From Streptomyces broussonetiae (lineage in GTDB: Bacteria > Actinomycetota > Actinomycetes > Streptomycetales > Streptomycetaceae): a DNA stretch of 64,000 nucleotides. The notes under the pieces are model-generated. The model saw only the letters and a program-made list of their open reading frames with translations, was not told where the DNA came from and ran no database searches. This document shows positions 1 through 8,178 of this stretch, piece by piece (position 1 is the stretch's first letter; the number at the start of each line of letters is the position of its first letter). Where the stretch lies: NCBI RefSeq assembly GCF_009796285.1, contig NZ_CP047020.1:3472001-3536000 (forward strand). The letters are read 5' to 3'. Made by a program: the position numbers and the translations under genes.

Positions 1-2
1 TC

Positions 3-1091
3 TGGTGGCCCCTCCCCAAGGACGGCTCCGGGAGCCCACTGCCGGCCGAAGACGCCGCCCTCGACCTCCTCGTGTGGCGGTACTACGGACCCTCGGGCAT
101 GGCCGCCAACCGCCAACACGGCACCATGCCCAAAGCGACCAAGACCACAGTCGCCGGGCCCATGCGCTGCACCATCTCCTGGTTCCCCGCCGGGCAGTCC
201 CTCTTTGAATCCCTGACCATCTCCATCCCCGCCCCCGACACCTGGCCCACCACCCCCGGCCCTGACCTCGCCCCCTGGGAAACCCCAGAACTCCCCAACC
301 CCCTCCTGCCCAAAGCACCCACCGGACCCGTTTCCCTCCTCACCGCCCGACACGCCCACGCCGTGCTCCTGCAACCCGACACCGACGACACCCACGCCAC
401 CGACTCGTGGGTCACCTGGGCCTGGCAAGGCGACATCCCCAACGCTCTAGACCCCTACCTCATCCACCGCGACCAAGGCGGCCCCGTGCGCGCCAACAGC
501 AGCCGCGCAGCATGGCGCGACCTTGACGCCCTCCTCCTCAAAACCCGCCCCGGCGTCACATCCACCGCCAGCAGACCGCCGGTCCTCAACGCCATCAACG
601 ACCTCCCCATGGACGTCGCCGACCGGCTGCGCCTTCGCTCCTACGGCATCCACCAGGACAAGCAGGACACCAACACAGCCTGGACCCAATCGGTCACCCC
701 GCCGGTCCTCGGCCACCTGGAAGAACGTGACCCCGACGGCGCCGCCGCCATCAGCGCAGCCCGCGCCCAAGCCGAAGCAGTCGCCTCCGGACTGGGACGC
801 GCCCTCCGCCAAGCATGGGCCTCCTACGCCTCCGGCAGCAGCACCTGCCCCTGGACCGAGACCGCCACAACCGAGTACTGGACCGAATCCGAGGCCGAGT
901 TCTGGGCCGTCGTCACCGCCGCAGGCGCCGACCGCCCCCGACCCCGATTCCAGGCCATCGCCACCACCATCTACGACCGCACCACCGCCGAGGCTAGTCA
1001 CACCGCCCGCGGCATGAGCGCCATCGAAACTGCCCGCGCCACCATGCTCCGCCCACCCAGAAAAACTGCAAAGAAAACGAAAGCCCCCTGA
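3..1091 (+). CDS. cse1: Type I-E Cascade large subunit Cse1 (Cas8e), 5' part outside window
   Basis: This is the C-terminal part of the large Cascade subunit, which recognises the PAM and recruits Cas3. The frame is already open at base 3 (WWPLPKDGSG...) with no start inside the window, so the N-terminal part and any cas3 lie to the left. The visible 362 or so residues contain the segment WRYYGPSGMAANRQHGT and a Cse1-like helical C-terminal region. The tail is Lys/Arg-rich (PRKTAKKTKAP). Identification rests on this fit plus the cse2, cas7e, cas5e and cas6e genes that follow. CRISPR array 1 starts only 20 bases after the stop codon. Confidence 0.88.
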   Translation, partial: WWPLPKDGSGSPLPAEDAALDLLVWRYYGPSGMAANRQHGTMPKATKTTVAGPMRCTISWFPAGQSLFESLTISIPAPDTWPTTPGPDLAPWETPELPNPLLPKAPTGPVSLLTARHAHAVLLQPDTDDTHATDSWVTWAWQGDIPNALDPYLIHRDQGGPVRANSSRAAWRDLDALLLKTRPGVTSTASRPPVLNAINDLPMDVADRLRLRSYGIHQDKQDTNTAWTQSVTPPVLGHLEERDPDGAAAISAARAQAEAVASGLGRALRQAWASYASGSSTCPWTETATTEYWTESEAEFWAVVTAAGADRPRPRFQAIATTIYDRTTAEASHTARGMSAIETARATMLRPPRKTAKKTKAP

Positions 1092-1111
1092 AAACGCCCA
1101 GGTCACGAAGC

Positions 1112-1627
1112 CTCCGCCCCTCACACGAGGGGGTAGCCCGGTCGGCGGCCCGCGCAACGCTGCGATCATCGGCTCCGCCCCTCACACGAGGGGGTAGCCC
1201 GCAGCCCGACGAGAAATCGGCCCAGGGACGCATCTCCGCCCCTCACGCGAGGGGGTAGCCCGCTGAACGTTCAGCAGGCCGAACTCGCGGTCAACTCCGC
1301 CCCTCACGCGAGGGGGTAGCCCGGTGGACAACGTCGTTGTTTTCTCCGACTGGGCCTCCGCCCCTCGCACGAGGGGGTAGCCCGAACCTGGGCGAGTGCC
1401 CCGTCAAGCAGGGAATCTCTGCCCCTCACGCGAGGGGGTAGCCCGACGAAACTTCAGGGCCTGGTTGTGCATAACGCCTCCGCCCCTCACGCGAGGGGGT
1501 AGCCCGCCGTCCGCCGTCTGGAGGACGACTTCGGGCATTCCGCCCCTCACGCGAGGGGGGTAGCCCGCAGTACAAGTTCACCCCGCCGCGGGTGGGCGGC
1601 TCCGCCCCTCACACGAGGGGTTACCCG
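1112..1627 (+). CRISPR. CRISPR array 1, 9 repeats and 8 spacers, between cse1 and cse2
   Basis: Nine copies of a 29-base repeat recur every 61 bases, giving 32-base spacers; the first seven repeats end at 1140, 1201, 1262, 1323, 1384, 1445 and 1506. The repeat has the type I-E stem CCCCTC/GAGGGG around an ACRC loop and ends in GTAGCCCG, which would be the 8-base handle left by Cas6e. The eighth repeat carries one extra G and the ninth (1600-1627) is degenerate (GGGGTTACCCG), so the old end is on the right and transcription runs left to right. Only 20 bases separate the cse1 stop from repeat 1, so the array is probably read through from the cas operon. Confidence 0.97.
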
Positions 1628-1721
1628 AGGCAGCCCGCCGTTCGTGGCAGGCGCTGCGCAACGTAGCCCCGTCCGCTCACCAACGTGGGAGCCCTGTCCC
1701 CTGCCTAACTATGGAGAATCG

Positions 1722-2306
1722 ATGCCCAGTGAGTCCCCGCCTGCCCAGGTTGATGGTCTGGAGCCGTTCCGTTCCTACATGTCCCACGTGGCTGAGCGGT
1801 GCGGTTCGCCGCAGGGCCGCGCGGCGATTCGATCCGCGCTGGTGGATCTCGACCGGCCATACCGGGCCTACGAGCACTTGCTGTCCCGAATCCCCGTGAC
1901 GGCGTCCCGGGAGAGCGAGAGAGCGTACATCCTGACCGCCGCGATGTACGCGCAGCAGGCCCCGAACCCGCGCCTCGGCGCTGCGGCTACTCCTGCCGAG
2001 CCCCAGACGGATCCAGACGACCGCTGGCGCAACCTCGGATGGTCACTCGCGCGGGCGGTCAGCGCCCAGGTGCTGCGGAAGGAGACCGCGCAGGACCGTC
2101 TCGCGCTACTGGCCCGCCAGGACTTCGACGGCCTGGTCCGCGACCTGCCGGCCCTGATCGCCCACCTGCGCAGTGCGAATGTGCCGATCACCTGGCCGGT
2201 GCTGCTGCGGGACCTGACGCGCTGGGACCGCTGGCCCACCGACACCGCCCGTTCCTGGATGCGCGCCTACTACCAACACACTGACGACACCACCGAGGGG
2301 AACTAA
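1722..2306 (+). CDS. cse2: Cascade small subunit Cse2 (CasB)
   Basis: The protein has about 194 residues, a normal length for the small subunit that forms the inner belly of Cascade and helps hold the displaced DNA strand. It is mostly helical and Arg-rich, with Cse2-like segments such as WRNLGWSLARAVSAQVL and LRDLTRWDRW. I chose ATG 1722 (MPSESPPAQ...) because GGAG lies about 6 bases upstream; the frame also runs further up to 1644 but without support. Array 1 ends about 95 bases upstream, so this gene is separated from cse1 by the array. cas7e follows 4 bases after the stop. Confidence 0.88.
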   Translation: MPSESPPAQVDGLEPFRSYMSHVAERCGSPQGRAAIRSALVDLDRPYRAYEHLLSRIPVTASRESERAYILTAAMYAQQAPNPRLGAAATPAEPQTDPDDRWRNLGWSLARAVSAQVLRKETAQDRLALLARQDFDGLVRDLPALIAHLRSANVPITWPVLLRDLTRWDRWPTDTARSWMRAYYQHTDDTTEGN

Positions 2307-2310
2307 ACTA

Positions 2311-3462
2311 ATGGGCAACCGCCTGTACTTGGACTTGCACGTCCTGCATTCCTACCCGCTGTCGAACCTGAACCGCGACGATCTCAACAGCCCGAAGACG
2401 GCGATCTACGGGGGCGAGCAGCGCGGCCGAGTTTCGTCCCAGTCCGGCAAGAGGCACGTCCGCGCCGCCGTCGAGCAGCGGCTGGGCGAGTACGCGATCC
2501 GGACTCGGCGTCTGCCGGAGACCATCGCCGCCGAGCTCACCGCGAATGGCTGGGACGCGGAGGCCGCCGCGCGTGCCGGCCGGATGCTGGCCCTGGCCGC
2601 CGGAGTCGACGGCGTCAAGGTCGAGAGCGAGACGAACGACACCAACTCCATGTTCTTGCTCCCCCGCGCTGGGATCTCCGAGTTGGCTGCTCTCGCGGTC
2701 GAGCACCGCGCCCTGATCGAGGCCGCCACCGACGCCAAGAAGGAGAAGACCGAGCAGGAGAAGCTGACCAAGGCCGCTTCCAAGAGCGTCCTGGCGGTCC
2801 TGCGGGGCCGGACCGCGTCCATCGCCGCGTTCGGCCGGATGCTCGCCAACGAGCCCGGCTCCACCGTGGACGGCGCGATCCAGGTCGCCCACCAAATCAC
2901 CACCCACGCCACCGCCGTCCAGGCCGACTTCTTCACGGCGGTGGACGACATTACCCACGGCCAGCAGGACGAATCCGGCAGCGCCCACATGGGCACCGCC
3001 CTGCTCACCTCTGGCACCTACTACCGGTACGCGTCCGTCAACCTCCCCGAGCTGGCTGCGAACCTCGGTAACGACGAGGAGAGTGCCCGCAGGGTCGCGG
3101 TCGAGTTCACCCAGGCGTTCGCCGTCACCATCCCCTCGGCCAAGAAGAACAGCACGGCGCCGTTCACACCGCCGTCCCTGGTATGCGCGGTCCTGCGCAC
3201 CGACCAGCCCGTCAACCTCGGGTCCGCGTTTGAGGCGCCCGTCCGCGCCGAGCGCGGCTCCGGGTACGTCGTCCCGTCCATCACCCGCCTGGACGAGCAC
3301 ACCGGCGCCGTCCGACGGTTCTACGGCACCGATGGGGAGTTGATGTCCGCACACGTCGATCTGACCGGCACCAAACCCCAGCACCTCGGCGAGCCGGTCG
3401 AGGGCCTCGCCGCGCTCCTGACCACCATCGAGGACGCTGTCACCAAGGCGAGCACCGCGTGA
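2311..3462 (+). CDS. cas7e: Cascade backbone subunit Cas7e (Cse4/CasC)
   Basis: The 383-residue protein is the crRNA-binding backbone subunit, of which several copies line the spacer part of crRNA. The N-terminus (LDLHVLHSYPLSNLNRDDLNSP) and the segment GGEQRGRVSSQSGKRHVR are hallmarks of Cas7 of type I-E. A later segment (DDITHGQQDESGSAHMGT, STAPFTPPSLVCAVLRTDQP) also fits the family. The length is normal and nothing is missing. It starts 4 bases after cse2 and its TGA overlaps the GTG of cas5e (GTGA), so the genes are translationally coupled. Confidence 0.96.
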   Translation: MGNRLYLDLHVLHSYPLSNLNRDDLNSPKTAIYGGEQRGRVSSQSGKRHVRAAVEQRLGEYAIRTRRLPETIAAELTANGWDAEAAARAGRMLALAAGVDGVKVESETNDTNSMFLLPRAGISELAALAVEHRALIEAATDAKKEKTEQEKLTKAASKSVLAVLRGRTASIAAFGRMLANEPGSTVDGAIQVAHQITTHATAVQADFFTAVDDITHGQQDESGSAHMGTALLTSGTYYRYASVNLPELAANLGNDEESARRVAVEFTQAFAVTIPSAKKNSTAPFTPPSLVCAVLRTDQPVNLGSAFEAPVRAERGSGYVVPSITRLDEHTGAVRRFYGTDGELMSAHVDLTGTKPQHLGEPVEGLAALLTTIEDAVTKASTA

Positions 3463-4220
3463 ACGGGCTCCTACTCCACCTGTCCGCCCCGATGCAGGCC
3501 TGGGGTGCCGACTCCCAGTTCGGCACGCGTCTCACCCACCCCCATCCCACCCGCTCCGGCCTCACCGGCCTCCTCGCCTGCACCCTCGGGCGCACACGAG
3601 GAGAACCCCTTCACGACCTCGCCGCGCTCTCCTACACCATCCGCGTGGACCGGCCCGGCCAGCGGCTGCGGGACTACCACACCGTAGGCGGCGGCTATCC
3701 CCGGGAACGCACAGTGATCACCGCCGACGGTAAGCGCAGGAACGACGCCACCAGCACCCTCGTCAGCCACCGCTGGTACATCGCCGACGCGGCGTTCACC
3801 GCGGCCGTCACCGGCCCCGCCGACACCATCGAAACCGTCGCACACGCCCTGCGCCACCCGGTCTGGCAGCCCTACCTCGGCCGGCGCTCCTGCCCCCCAG
3901 ACAGTCCCCTGCTCATCGCCGCCGTGAACGACCCCGTGGCCGCACTGGACCTGATGCCCTTGCACCGCGGACCCGACCACGGCCGCGCCACCGTCAACGT
4001 GACGTTCCTCCACGACCACGCCCCCGAGTCCGGGCTGCCACCCACCGCGGAGCTCCGCGACAACCCCAACCCCGGCGGCAGCAGGGCATTCGCGACCCGA
4101 CCCCAGTGGCAGACCACCCGGCCGATGCCGGCCGATCTCTGTGCCGGATACGGCACGGCCTGGCTCGCACGCCTCACCGCCTGGCGCGACACTCTCACCG
4201 GCCCCGTCACGGCCGCCTGA
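3459..4220 (+). CDS. cas5e: Cascade subunit Cas5e (CasD)
   Basis: The 253-residue RAMP protein caps the 5' handle of crRNA in Cascade. The N-terminus is typical of the family (LLLHLSAPMQAWGADSQFG, then TRLTHPHPTRSGLTGLLACTLG). A central YHTVGGGYPRERTVITADGK and the SHRWYIADAAF strand also match Cas5e. The GTG start overlaps the cas7e stop by four bases. The 3' end is followed by 56 bases with a Shine-Dalgarno site for cas6e. Confidence 0.95.
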   Translation: MNGLLLHLSAPMQAWGADSQFGTRLTHPHPTRSGLTGLLACTLGRTRGEPLHDLAALSYTIRVDRPGQRLRDYHTVGGGYPRERTVITADGKRRNDATSTLVSHRWYIADAAFTAAVTGPADTIETVAHALRHPVWQPYLGRRSCPPDSPLLIAAVNDPVAALDLMPLHRGPDHGRATVNVTFLHDHAPESGLPPTAELRDNPNPGGSRAFATRPQWQTTRPMPADLCAGYGTAWLARLTAWRDTLTGPVTAA

Positions 4221-4276
4221 CACACCACCACCGCCCCACACACCGGGGGGCCGCCCTTCCCACGACGGAGACCAGC

Positions 4277-4954
4277 ATGGCCACCGAGACCCGCACCCTT
4301 CACCTCACCCGCCTACATCTCGGCCCCCGCTCCCGCACCGCCCACCGCGACCTCCGCGACGCCCACCTCATGCACCGCCGGATTATGTCCCTGTACCCGG
4401 ACCAGATGAGCGACGGCACCCGCGCCCGCGCCGAACTGGGGGTGCTGTACCGGATCGAGCGGGACCGCCACGCCACCACCGTCCTCATTCAATCCCCCCT
4501 CGCCCCCGACACCGCCGCCCTCCCTGCCGACTACCTCGCCACTCCCCCGCAGAGCCGCACCCTCGGTCCCCTTCTGGACTGGCTCACCGACGGCGCCACC
4601 GTCCGCTACCGCATCGACGCCACACCCACCCGTGCCATCGCCACCCAGGACCGCCGCCCCGACGGCAAGCGCAAGCCCGGCAAAAGGACGCCGCTCTTCG
4701 GAGCCGACGCTGTCGCCTGGTGGGACCGGCAGGCGCACACCGCCGGACTCGACCCACAACTCATCCTCGACACCCCCCAGACCCCGGCTACCGGCAACCG
4801 CGATGGCCACCGCGTCCGCCACAGCCTCACCCGATTCGAGGGCATCGCGACCATTACCGACACCACCGCCCTCCGCGCCGCCCTGACCACCGGAATCGGG
4901 CGCGGCCGTGCGTATGGTGCAGGTCTCCTCTCCCTCGCCCCCATTACGGGGTAA
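4277..4954 (+). CDS. cas6e: CRISPR RNA endoribonuclease Cas6e (CasE/Cse3)
   Basis: This 225-residue enzyme would cut the pre-crRNA just 3' of the repeat hairpin and stay bound in Cascade. It carries the Cas6e C-terminal glycine-rich loop (GIGRGRAYGAGLLSLAPI) and the usual DAHLMHRRIMSLYP segment near the N-terminus, whose His is the expected catalytic position. ATG 4277 is preceded by CGGAG; the frame extends upstream to 4106 inside cas5e but that part looks non-coding. The gene ends the cas operon: array 2 begins 35 bases after the stop, and no cas1 or cas2 follows. Confidence 0.95.
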   Translation: MATETRTLHLTRLHLGPRSRTAHRDLRDAHLMHRRIMSLYPDQMSDGTRARAELGVLYRIERDRHATTVLIQSPLAPDTAALPADYLATPPQSRTLGPLLDWLTDGATVRYRIDATPTRAIATQDRRPDGKRKPGKRTPLFGADAVAWWDRQAHTAGLDPQLILDTPQTPATGNRDGHRVRHSLTRFEGIATITDTTALRAALTTGIGRGRAYGAGLLSLAPITG

Positions 4955-4989
4955 AGAAAGAACAAAGCCCCGACACCGATGCAGCTCAG

Positions 4990-5628
4990 GGCCGCCCCTC
5001 AGGCGAGGGGGTAGCCCGAAATGGCCGGTCTTGGCTTCCATGGGGAGGACGTCCGCCCCTCGGGCGAGGGGGTAGCCCGCCGGACGGGGTCTACGTCCTG
5101 CATTGGCTGGAGTCCGCCCCTCACGCGAGGGGGTAGCCCGCCGGGGACGTTGACGGCGAGCAGGCCGACCAGATCCGCCCCTCAGGCGAGGGGGTAGCCC
5201 GTCGTTGTCCGCGAACACGACATCAACCGGGTAGTCAGCCCCTCACGCGAGGGGGTGGCCCGTCAGCAGCAGATTTGCGGCATCTTTCGATCATGTCCGC
5301 CCCTCACATGAGGGGGTAACCCGAAGCACCCGCTGGCGCGTCTGGCACGCCGCTCGTCCGCCCCTCACGCGAGGGGGTAGCCCGTCGGCGATGCGGTGGC
5401 CGAGGGCGACACGGCGGTCCGCCCCTCACGCGAGGAGGTAGCCCGAAGGTGTCCATCACCGACGCCGTCTCCAAGGCGTCCGCCCCTCACACGAGGGGGT
5501 AGCGCGCTCCGGCTGAAGCGGGGCGGTCCGCTGATCCTGTCCGCCCCTCACGCGAGGGGGTAGCCCGCGGCTCAGGCCCGACATGGCCGCCGAGCGCAAG
5601 TCCGCCCCTCACACGAGAGGGCAGCCCG
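4990..5628 (+). CRISPR. CRISPR array 2, 11 repeats and 10 spacers, after cas6e
   Basis: Eleven 29-base repeats end at 5018, 5079, 5140 and so on every 61 bases to 5628, with no length slippage at all. The repeat is the same family as in array 1, with the CCCCTC/GAGGGG stem and the GTAGCCCG 3' end. Variants are frequent: TCGGGCGA and TCAGGCGA loops in repeats 1, 2 and 4, GTGGCCCG in repeat 5, GTAACCCG in 6, GAGGAGG in 8, GTAGCGCG in 9 and a degenerate last repeat (GAGAGGGCAGCCCG). The degenerate end is on the right, as in array 1. Only 35 bases lie between cas6e and repeat 1, too little for an ordinary A+T-rich leader. Confidence 0.97.
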
Positions 5629-5647
5629 GGGATCCTGGAGCGCGTAC

Positions 5648-6004
5648 GTGTGCGGCAAGAAGTCCGTACCTCGGCTGTGGACACCGGCCTACGTCGCCCG
5701 GTCGGAACGCTTGAAGCGTGAATCCAGCTCCGCAGGCAGCTACGCAGCTCGCATGCGCAAGCTCGGCCTTGAGGGAGAAATCGAGCGGCTGGACCCGCAG
5801 GAGATCTACGAGCGCGACGCATGGGTGTGCCAGATCTGCCGGTCGCCTGTGGACCGCCGCCGGGTATGGCCCGACATGTGGTCACCCACACTGGATCACA
5901 AGATCCCGCTCACCGCAGGCGGTGAGCACACGAGAGAGAACGTTCAGTTGAGTCACTGGCTCTGCAACCTCCACAAGGGTGACCGCTTCCTGATCGAGTC
6001 ATGA
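5648..6004 (+). CDS. Small HNH endonuclease, possibly missing its N-terminal zinc motif
   Basis: The 118-residue protein has an HNH core: CQIC near residue 61, LDHKIPLTAGGEHTRENVQL (the first catalytic His in LDH), then HWLCNLHKG. Many phage-type relatives begin with a C-x-x-C-G zinc motif; here only CGKK remains right after the GTG start, and the start sits 20 bases past the last CRISPR repeat. No good ribosome site is visible before GTG 5648. The 5' end therefore may have been lost at the array boundary, or the gene starts elsewhere. A strong hairpin terminator follows. Its role relative to CRISPR is unknown; it may be a phage remnant. Confidence 0.72.
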   Translation: MCGKKSVPRLWTPAYVARSERLKRESSSAGSYAARMRKLGLEGEIERLDPQEIYERDAWVCQICRSPVDRRRVWPDMWSPTLDHKIPLTAGGEHTRENVQLSHWLCNLHKGDRFLIES

Positions 6005-6013
6005 CTCCGCGCT

Positions 6014-6053
6014 GCGCCCCCGGTCTCCCTCGTGGAGGCCGGGGGCGCTCTTC
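6014..6053. terminator. Intrinsic terminator between convergent genes
   Basis: A perfect 10-base stem GCGCCCCCGG/CCGGGGGCGC (6014-6023 with 6039-6048) with a 15-base loop is followed by TCTTCTGC. It lies between the HNH gene (+) and the DUF4429 gene (-) and probably serves both. Confidence 0.8.
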
Positions 6054-6066
6054 TGCGTTCTGGGCC

Positions 6067-6537
6067 CTACCGGCCGCCGAGGAGACGCGCCTTCTGCTGC
6101 TCGAACTCGGCCTGAGTGAGGATGCCCTGCTGTAGCAACTGCCCGAGTTTGGTCAGCTCGTCGGCGACGGACGGGGCTGCCGCGGTGGGCTGCTGCGGTG
6201 CGTGCTGCTGGGCGATGGCGGCGTCGAGGGCCTTACGGAGTTCCTCGAACGCAGGCATCTGCTTCTTCGTGAACAGCACCGAGTTCTCGTCGCCCCTGGC
6301 GCTTTGCGTCTGGCTGCCGAACTGGGACCGCCTCTCGACGCCACCATTGACCCCGAACTGGATGAAGCCCTCGACAATGGCTCCGGCCGGCTTCCACTGG
6401 ATGCTGGCGATCTGGCTGATGTGAAGGCGCTTCTCGCCCTTACCGACGATGGAGCGGGCCAGGAAACCCTTGCGGGTGATAGTCACGTACTGGCCGTCGA
6501 ACTGAATCTGTCCGCCCTTGCCCTGGACCTCGATCAC
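6067..6537 (-). CDS. DUF4429 and SHOCT domain protein
   Basis: The 156-residue protein begins VIEVQGKGGQIQFDGQYVTI, the typical opening of DUF4429, a PH-like beta domain (about residues 1-95). After a Gln/Ala-rich linker it ends in a SHOCT motif (ELTKLGQLLQQGILTQAEFEQQKARLL), a short domain often found at protein ends that may mediate oligomerisation. GTG 6537 fits the family start and has AGAAGAGA just upstream; the frame continues to 6591 without support. Such genes are common in Streptomyces and their mobile DNA, and their function is not known. Confidence 0.82.
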   Translation of the reverse strand: MIEVQGKGGQIQFDGQYVTITRKGFLARSIVGKGEKRLHISQIASIQWKPAGAIVEGFIQFGVNGGVERRSQFGSQTQSARGDENSVLFTKKQMPAFEELRKALDAAIAQQHAPQQPTAAAPSVADELTKLGQLLQQGILTQAEFEQQKARLLGGR

Positions 6538-6672
6538 GTGGCGTTCTCTTCTCACGATGCTGCTGTTGGAGGCGCCATCGTGGCAGCTCAAACCCTTGAT
6601 GTGGAGAGCTTGAGGCCAACATGTAGCAAAAATGTGTCCAGTACATGCATCGATGATCTTCGGCGTTCGAGG

Positions 6673-7425
6673 TCAGGTCAGCGGGATGTCGAACTCCACC
6701 ACGGTGGTGTCCCCGCGCCTGACGATCGGTGAGGCGACCTCCACGACCCTGCCGTCGTGGGCGATGTGACGCCTCACGTACCTGAGCACGGGCACACCTG
6801 AGCCGATCTTCAAGGTCTTGGCCTCGCGCTCTGTCGGCATGCCGCAGGTGAAGGACTCCTTGATCAGGGTGACCCGAATCCTCAGGGTGGCCAGCTGGGC
6901 CACGGTGCCGCCCGGCCAGGGCTCGTGGATCGGGTCCGCCACCGGGGTCCCCTCTACGTCGCTCCAGCGCACGTACGAGGTGCTCATCTGGTGGGGCTGG
7001 TCGTTGTCGAAGAAGACGAAGTGGCGGGCCAACAGCGGCTCCCCCACCTCGCATTCGAAGAGGGACGCGAGCTCCGGCGTGGCCCCCACCCGCTCGAACT
7101 TCTTGTCCAGGCGGTACTCGCTCCAGCCGATCTGCTGGTCCCGGGTGAACGGCGTCGAGGGCACGCCCAACTTGTTGCGGTACCGGTCGGAGGTCAGCCG
7201 GTGGATCGGGGGCCTCTCCCGAACCCGGGTACCGGCACGGGCCCTTGTCTCGATCAACCCCTCGTTGCGCAGGAGCGCGAGGGCGTTGCGGATCGTCGTC
7301 TCCGAAACCTCGTACGTCTCGGCAAGTGCCGGGAGCGTCGGGATCTGATCACCGATCCGGTACTCGCCGGAGGTGATGCGGTTCCGCAGGTCGGCAGCGA
7401 TGCGTAGGTACCCCGGCCGTTCCAT
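6673..7425 (-). CDS. GntR-family transcriptional regulator (HutC/UTRA type)
   Basis: The 250-residue protein has an N-terminal GntR winged helix (YLRIAADLRNRITSGEYRIG, then LPALAETYEVSETTIRNAL and GLIETRARAGTRV, residues about 5-75) and a C-terminal UTRA ligand-binding domain (residues about 95-245). ATG 7425 has GGTGGGG just upstream; an upstream in-frame start at 7467 is less likely. It is divergent from the small-gene operon starting at 7571, and the gap holds a good inverted repeat, so it probably represses that operon and/or itself. The effector is unknown. Similar regulators (KorSA type) occur in actinomycete integrative elements. Confidence 0.88.
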   Translation of the reverse strand: MERPGYLRIAADLRNRITSGEYRIGDQIPTLPALAETYEVSETTIRNALALLRNEGLIETRARAGTRVRERPPIHRLTSDRYRNKLGVPSTPFTRDQQIGWSEYRLDKKFERVGATPELASLFECEVGEPLLARHFVFFDNDQPHQMSTSYVRWSDVEGTPVADPIHEPWPGGTVAQLATLRIRVTLIKESFTCGMPTEREAKTLKIGSGVPVLRYVRRHIAHDGRVVEVASPIVRRGDTTVVEFDIPLT

Positions 7426-7511
7426 GCCCCACCACCGTTTCGAGTGATCGCCGCAATCTGCGCACACATATTGCCCGCCTGAGCTTGACCTGCGCCAACC
7501 CCGCCCGCCAA

Positions 7512-7546
7512 TCTGTGCAACAGATACGGGCTATCTGATACACAGA
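7512..7546. promoter_or_regulatory. Candidate GntR operator, inverted repeat
   Basis: The arms TCTGTGCAACAGATA and TATCTGATACACAGA (13 of 15 bases match as an inverted repeat) are separated by CGGGC. The left arm is itself palindromic (ATCTGT-GCA-ACAGAT). It sits between the divergent GntR gene and the operon at 7571, 24 bases before that start, a usual place for repressor binding. Confidence 0.6.
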
Positions 7547-7570
7547 AAGCCACGAAACCGGGGGACAGGT

Positions 7571-7915
7571 ATGTCCGAATCGGGACAAACGTGGGGCCGA
7601 GAATTTAAGGCGCATCCGGCTGAAGCTCACCCTGTCCGCGAGTGGGTCGGCATCCGCTTAGACCACCCGGACGCCCCGCAGGTCGCCAACGAGCTCTTCG
7701 CCTCCGTGATGGCGACCGGGACGGAAACGGTCGAGATGACCCTCTCCACGGCGGGCCCTCGGATCCGGGTGACGGCAGCCGGCTCGGTGGGGCTCAGCCT
7801 CCTTCACAGCCACGGTCCCGGCTTCAGCATCGTCAGCGGCCTCTCGGTCACGTCCGGCGTGAACTCCGACGGACAGGGGCTGTGGGCCGAGCTCACCACG
7901 AAGGACGAGACATGA
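7571..7915 (+). CDS. Small ATPase-like (HATPase-fold) protein of the GntR-linked operon
   Basis: The 114-residue protein starts at ATG 7571 with GGGGGA upstream. Its second half (GSVGLSLLHSHGPGFSIVSGL, then GQGLWAEL) resembles the G2 box and last strand of anti-sigma-factor-type HATPase domains, but the N-box with catalytic Glu/Asn is not evident, so nucleotide binding is uncertain. It is the first gene of a tight operon; its TGA overlaps the next ATG (ATGA). Its position next to a GntR regulator suggests control by that repressor. Confidence 0.6.
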   Translation: MSESGQTWGREFKAHPAEAHPVREWVGIRLDHPDAPQVANELFASVMATGTETVEMTLSTAGPRIRVTAAGSVGLSLLHSHGPGFSIVSGLSVTSGVNSDGQGLWAELTTKDET

Positions 7916-8178
7916 GAGCGATCATCAAGGCAGCGGAGTGGACACTCGGGCCGGAGACGGCCGAGGGCGCCCCCAAGGAGCCCATGTACGAGGCCGAGTG
8001 CCTCACGTGCGAGGAGCAGTCCGGAGCCACCGACGGGGACCTTCTCCCCGCCGAGGTCTGGGCCCTGAAGCACACCGGCCTCAACCCGACCCACAGGACC
8101 TACAGGGCGATCATCACCAGCTTCTGGCGGGTCTCCCCGACCGAGGGCAACCCGTACTCCGAGCTGGAGGCGAAGTGA
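7912..8178 (+). CDS. Small Cys-containing protein (DUF7848-like)
   Basis: The 88-residue protein begins MRAIIKAAEWTLGPE and contains one CLTCEEQSG pair, followed by WALKHTGLNPTHRTYRAI, a pattern of a small Streptomyces family often found beside GntR regulators and HATPase-like proteins. The CxxC could bind a metal with the nearby His residues. It overlaps its neighbours by four bases on both sides (ATGA and GTGA), so it is part of one translation-coupled operon. The function is unknown. Confidence 0.68.
   Translation: MRAIIKAAEWTLGPETAEGAPKEPMYEAECLTCEEQSGATDGDLLPAEVWALKHTGLNPTHRTYRAIITSFWRVSPTEGNPYSELEAK

Noticed and set aside
447..1169. Long minus-strand open frame over cse1
   Set aside because: It is Gly/Ala-rich shadow coding opposite a real gene, with no ribosome site or domain.
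1..6004. cas1-cas2 adaptation genes or cas3
   Set aside because: I looked on both strands; none lies within the window. They may be to the left of it.
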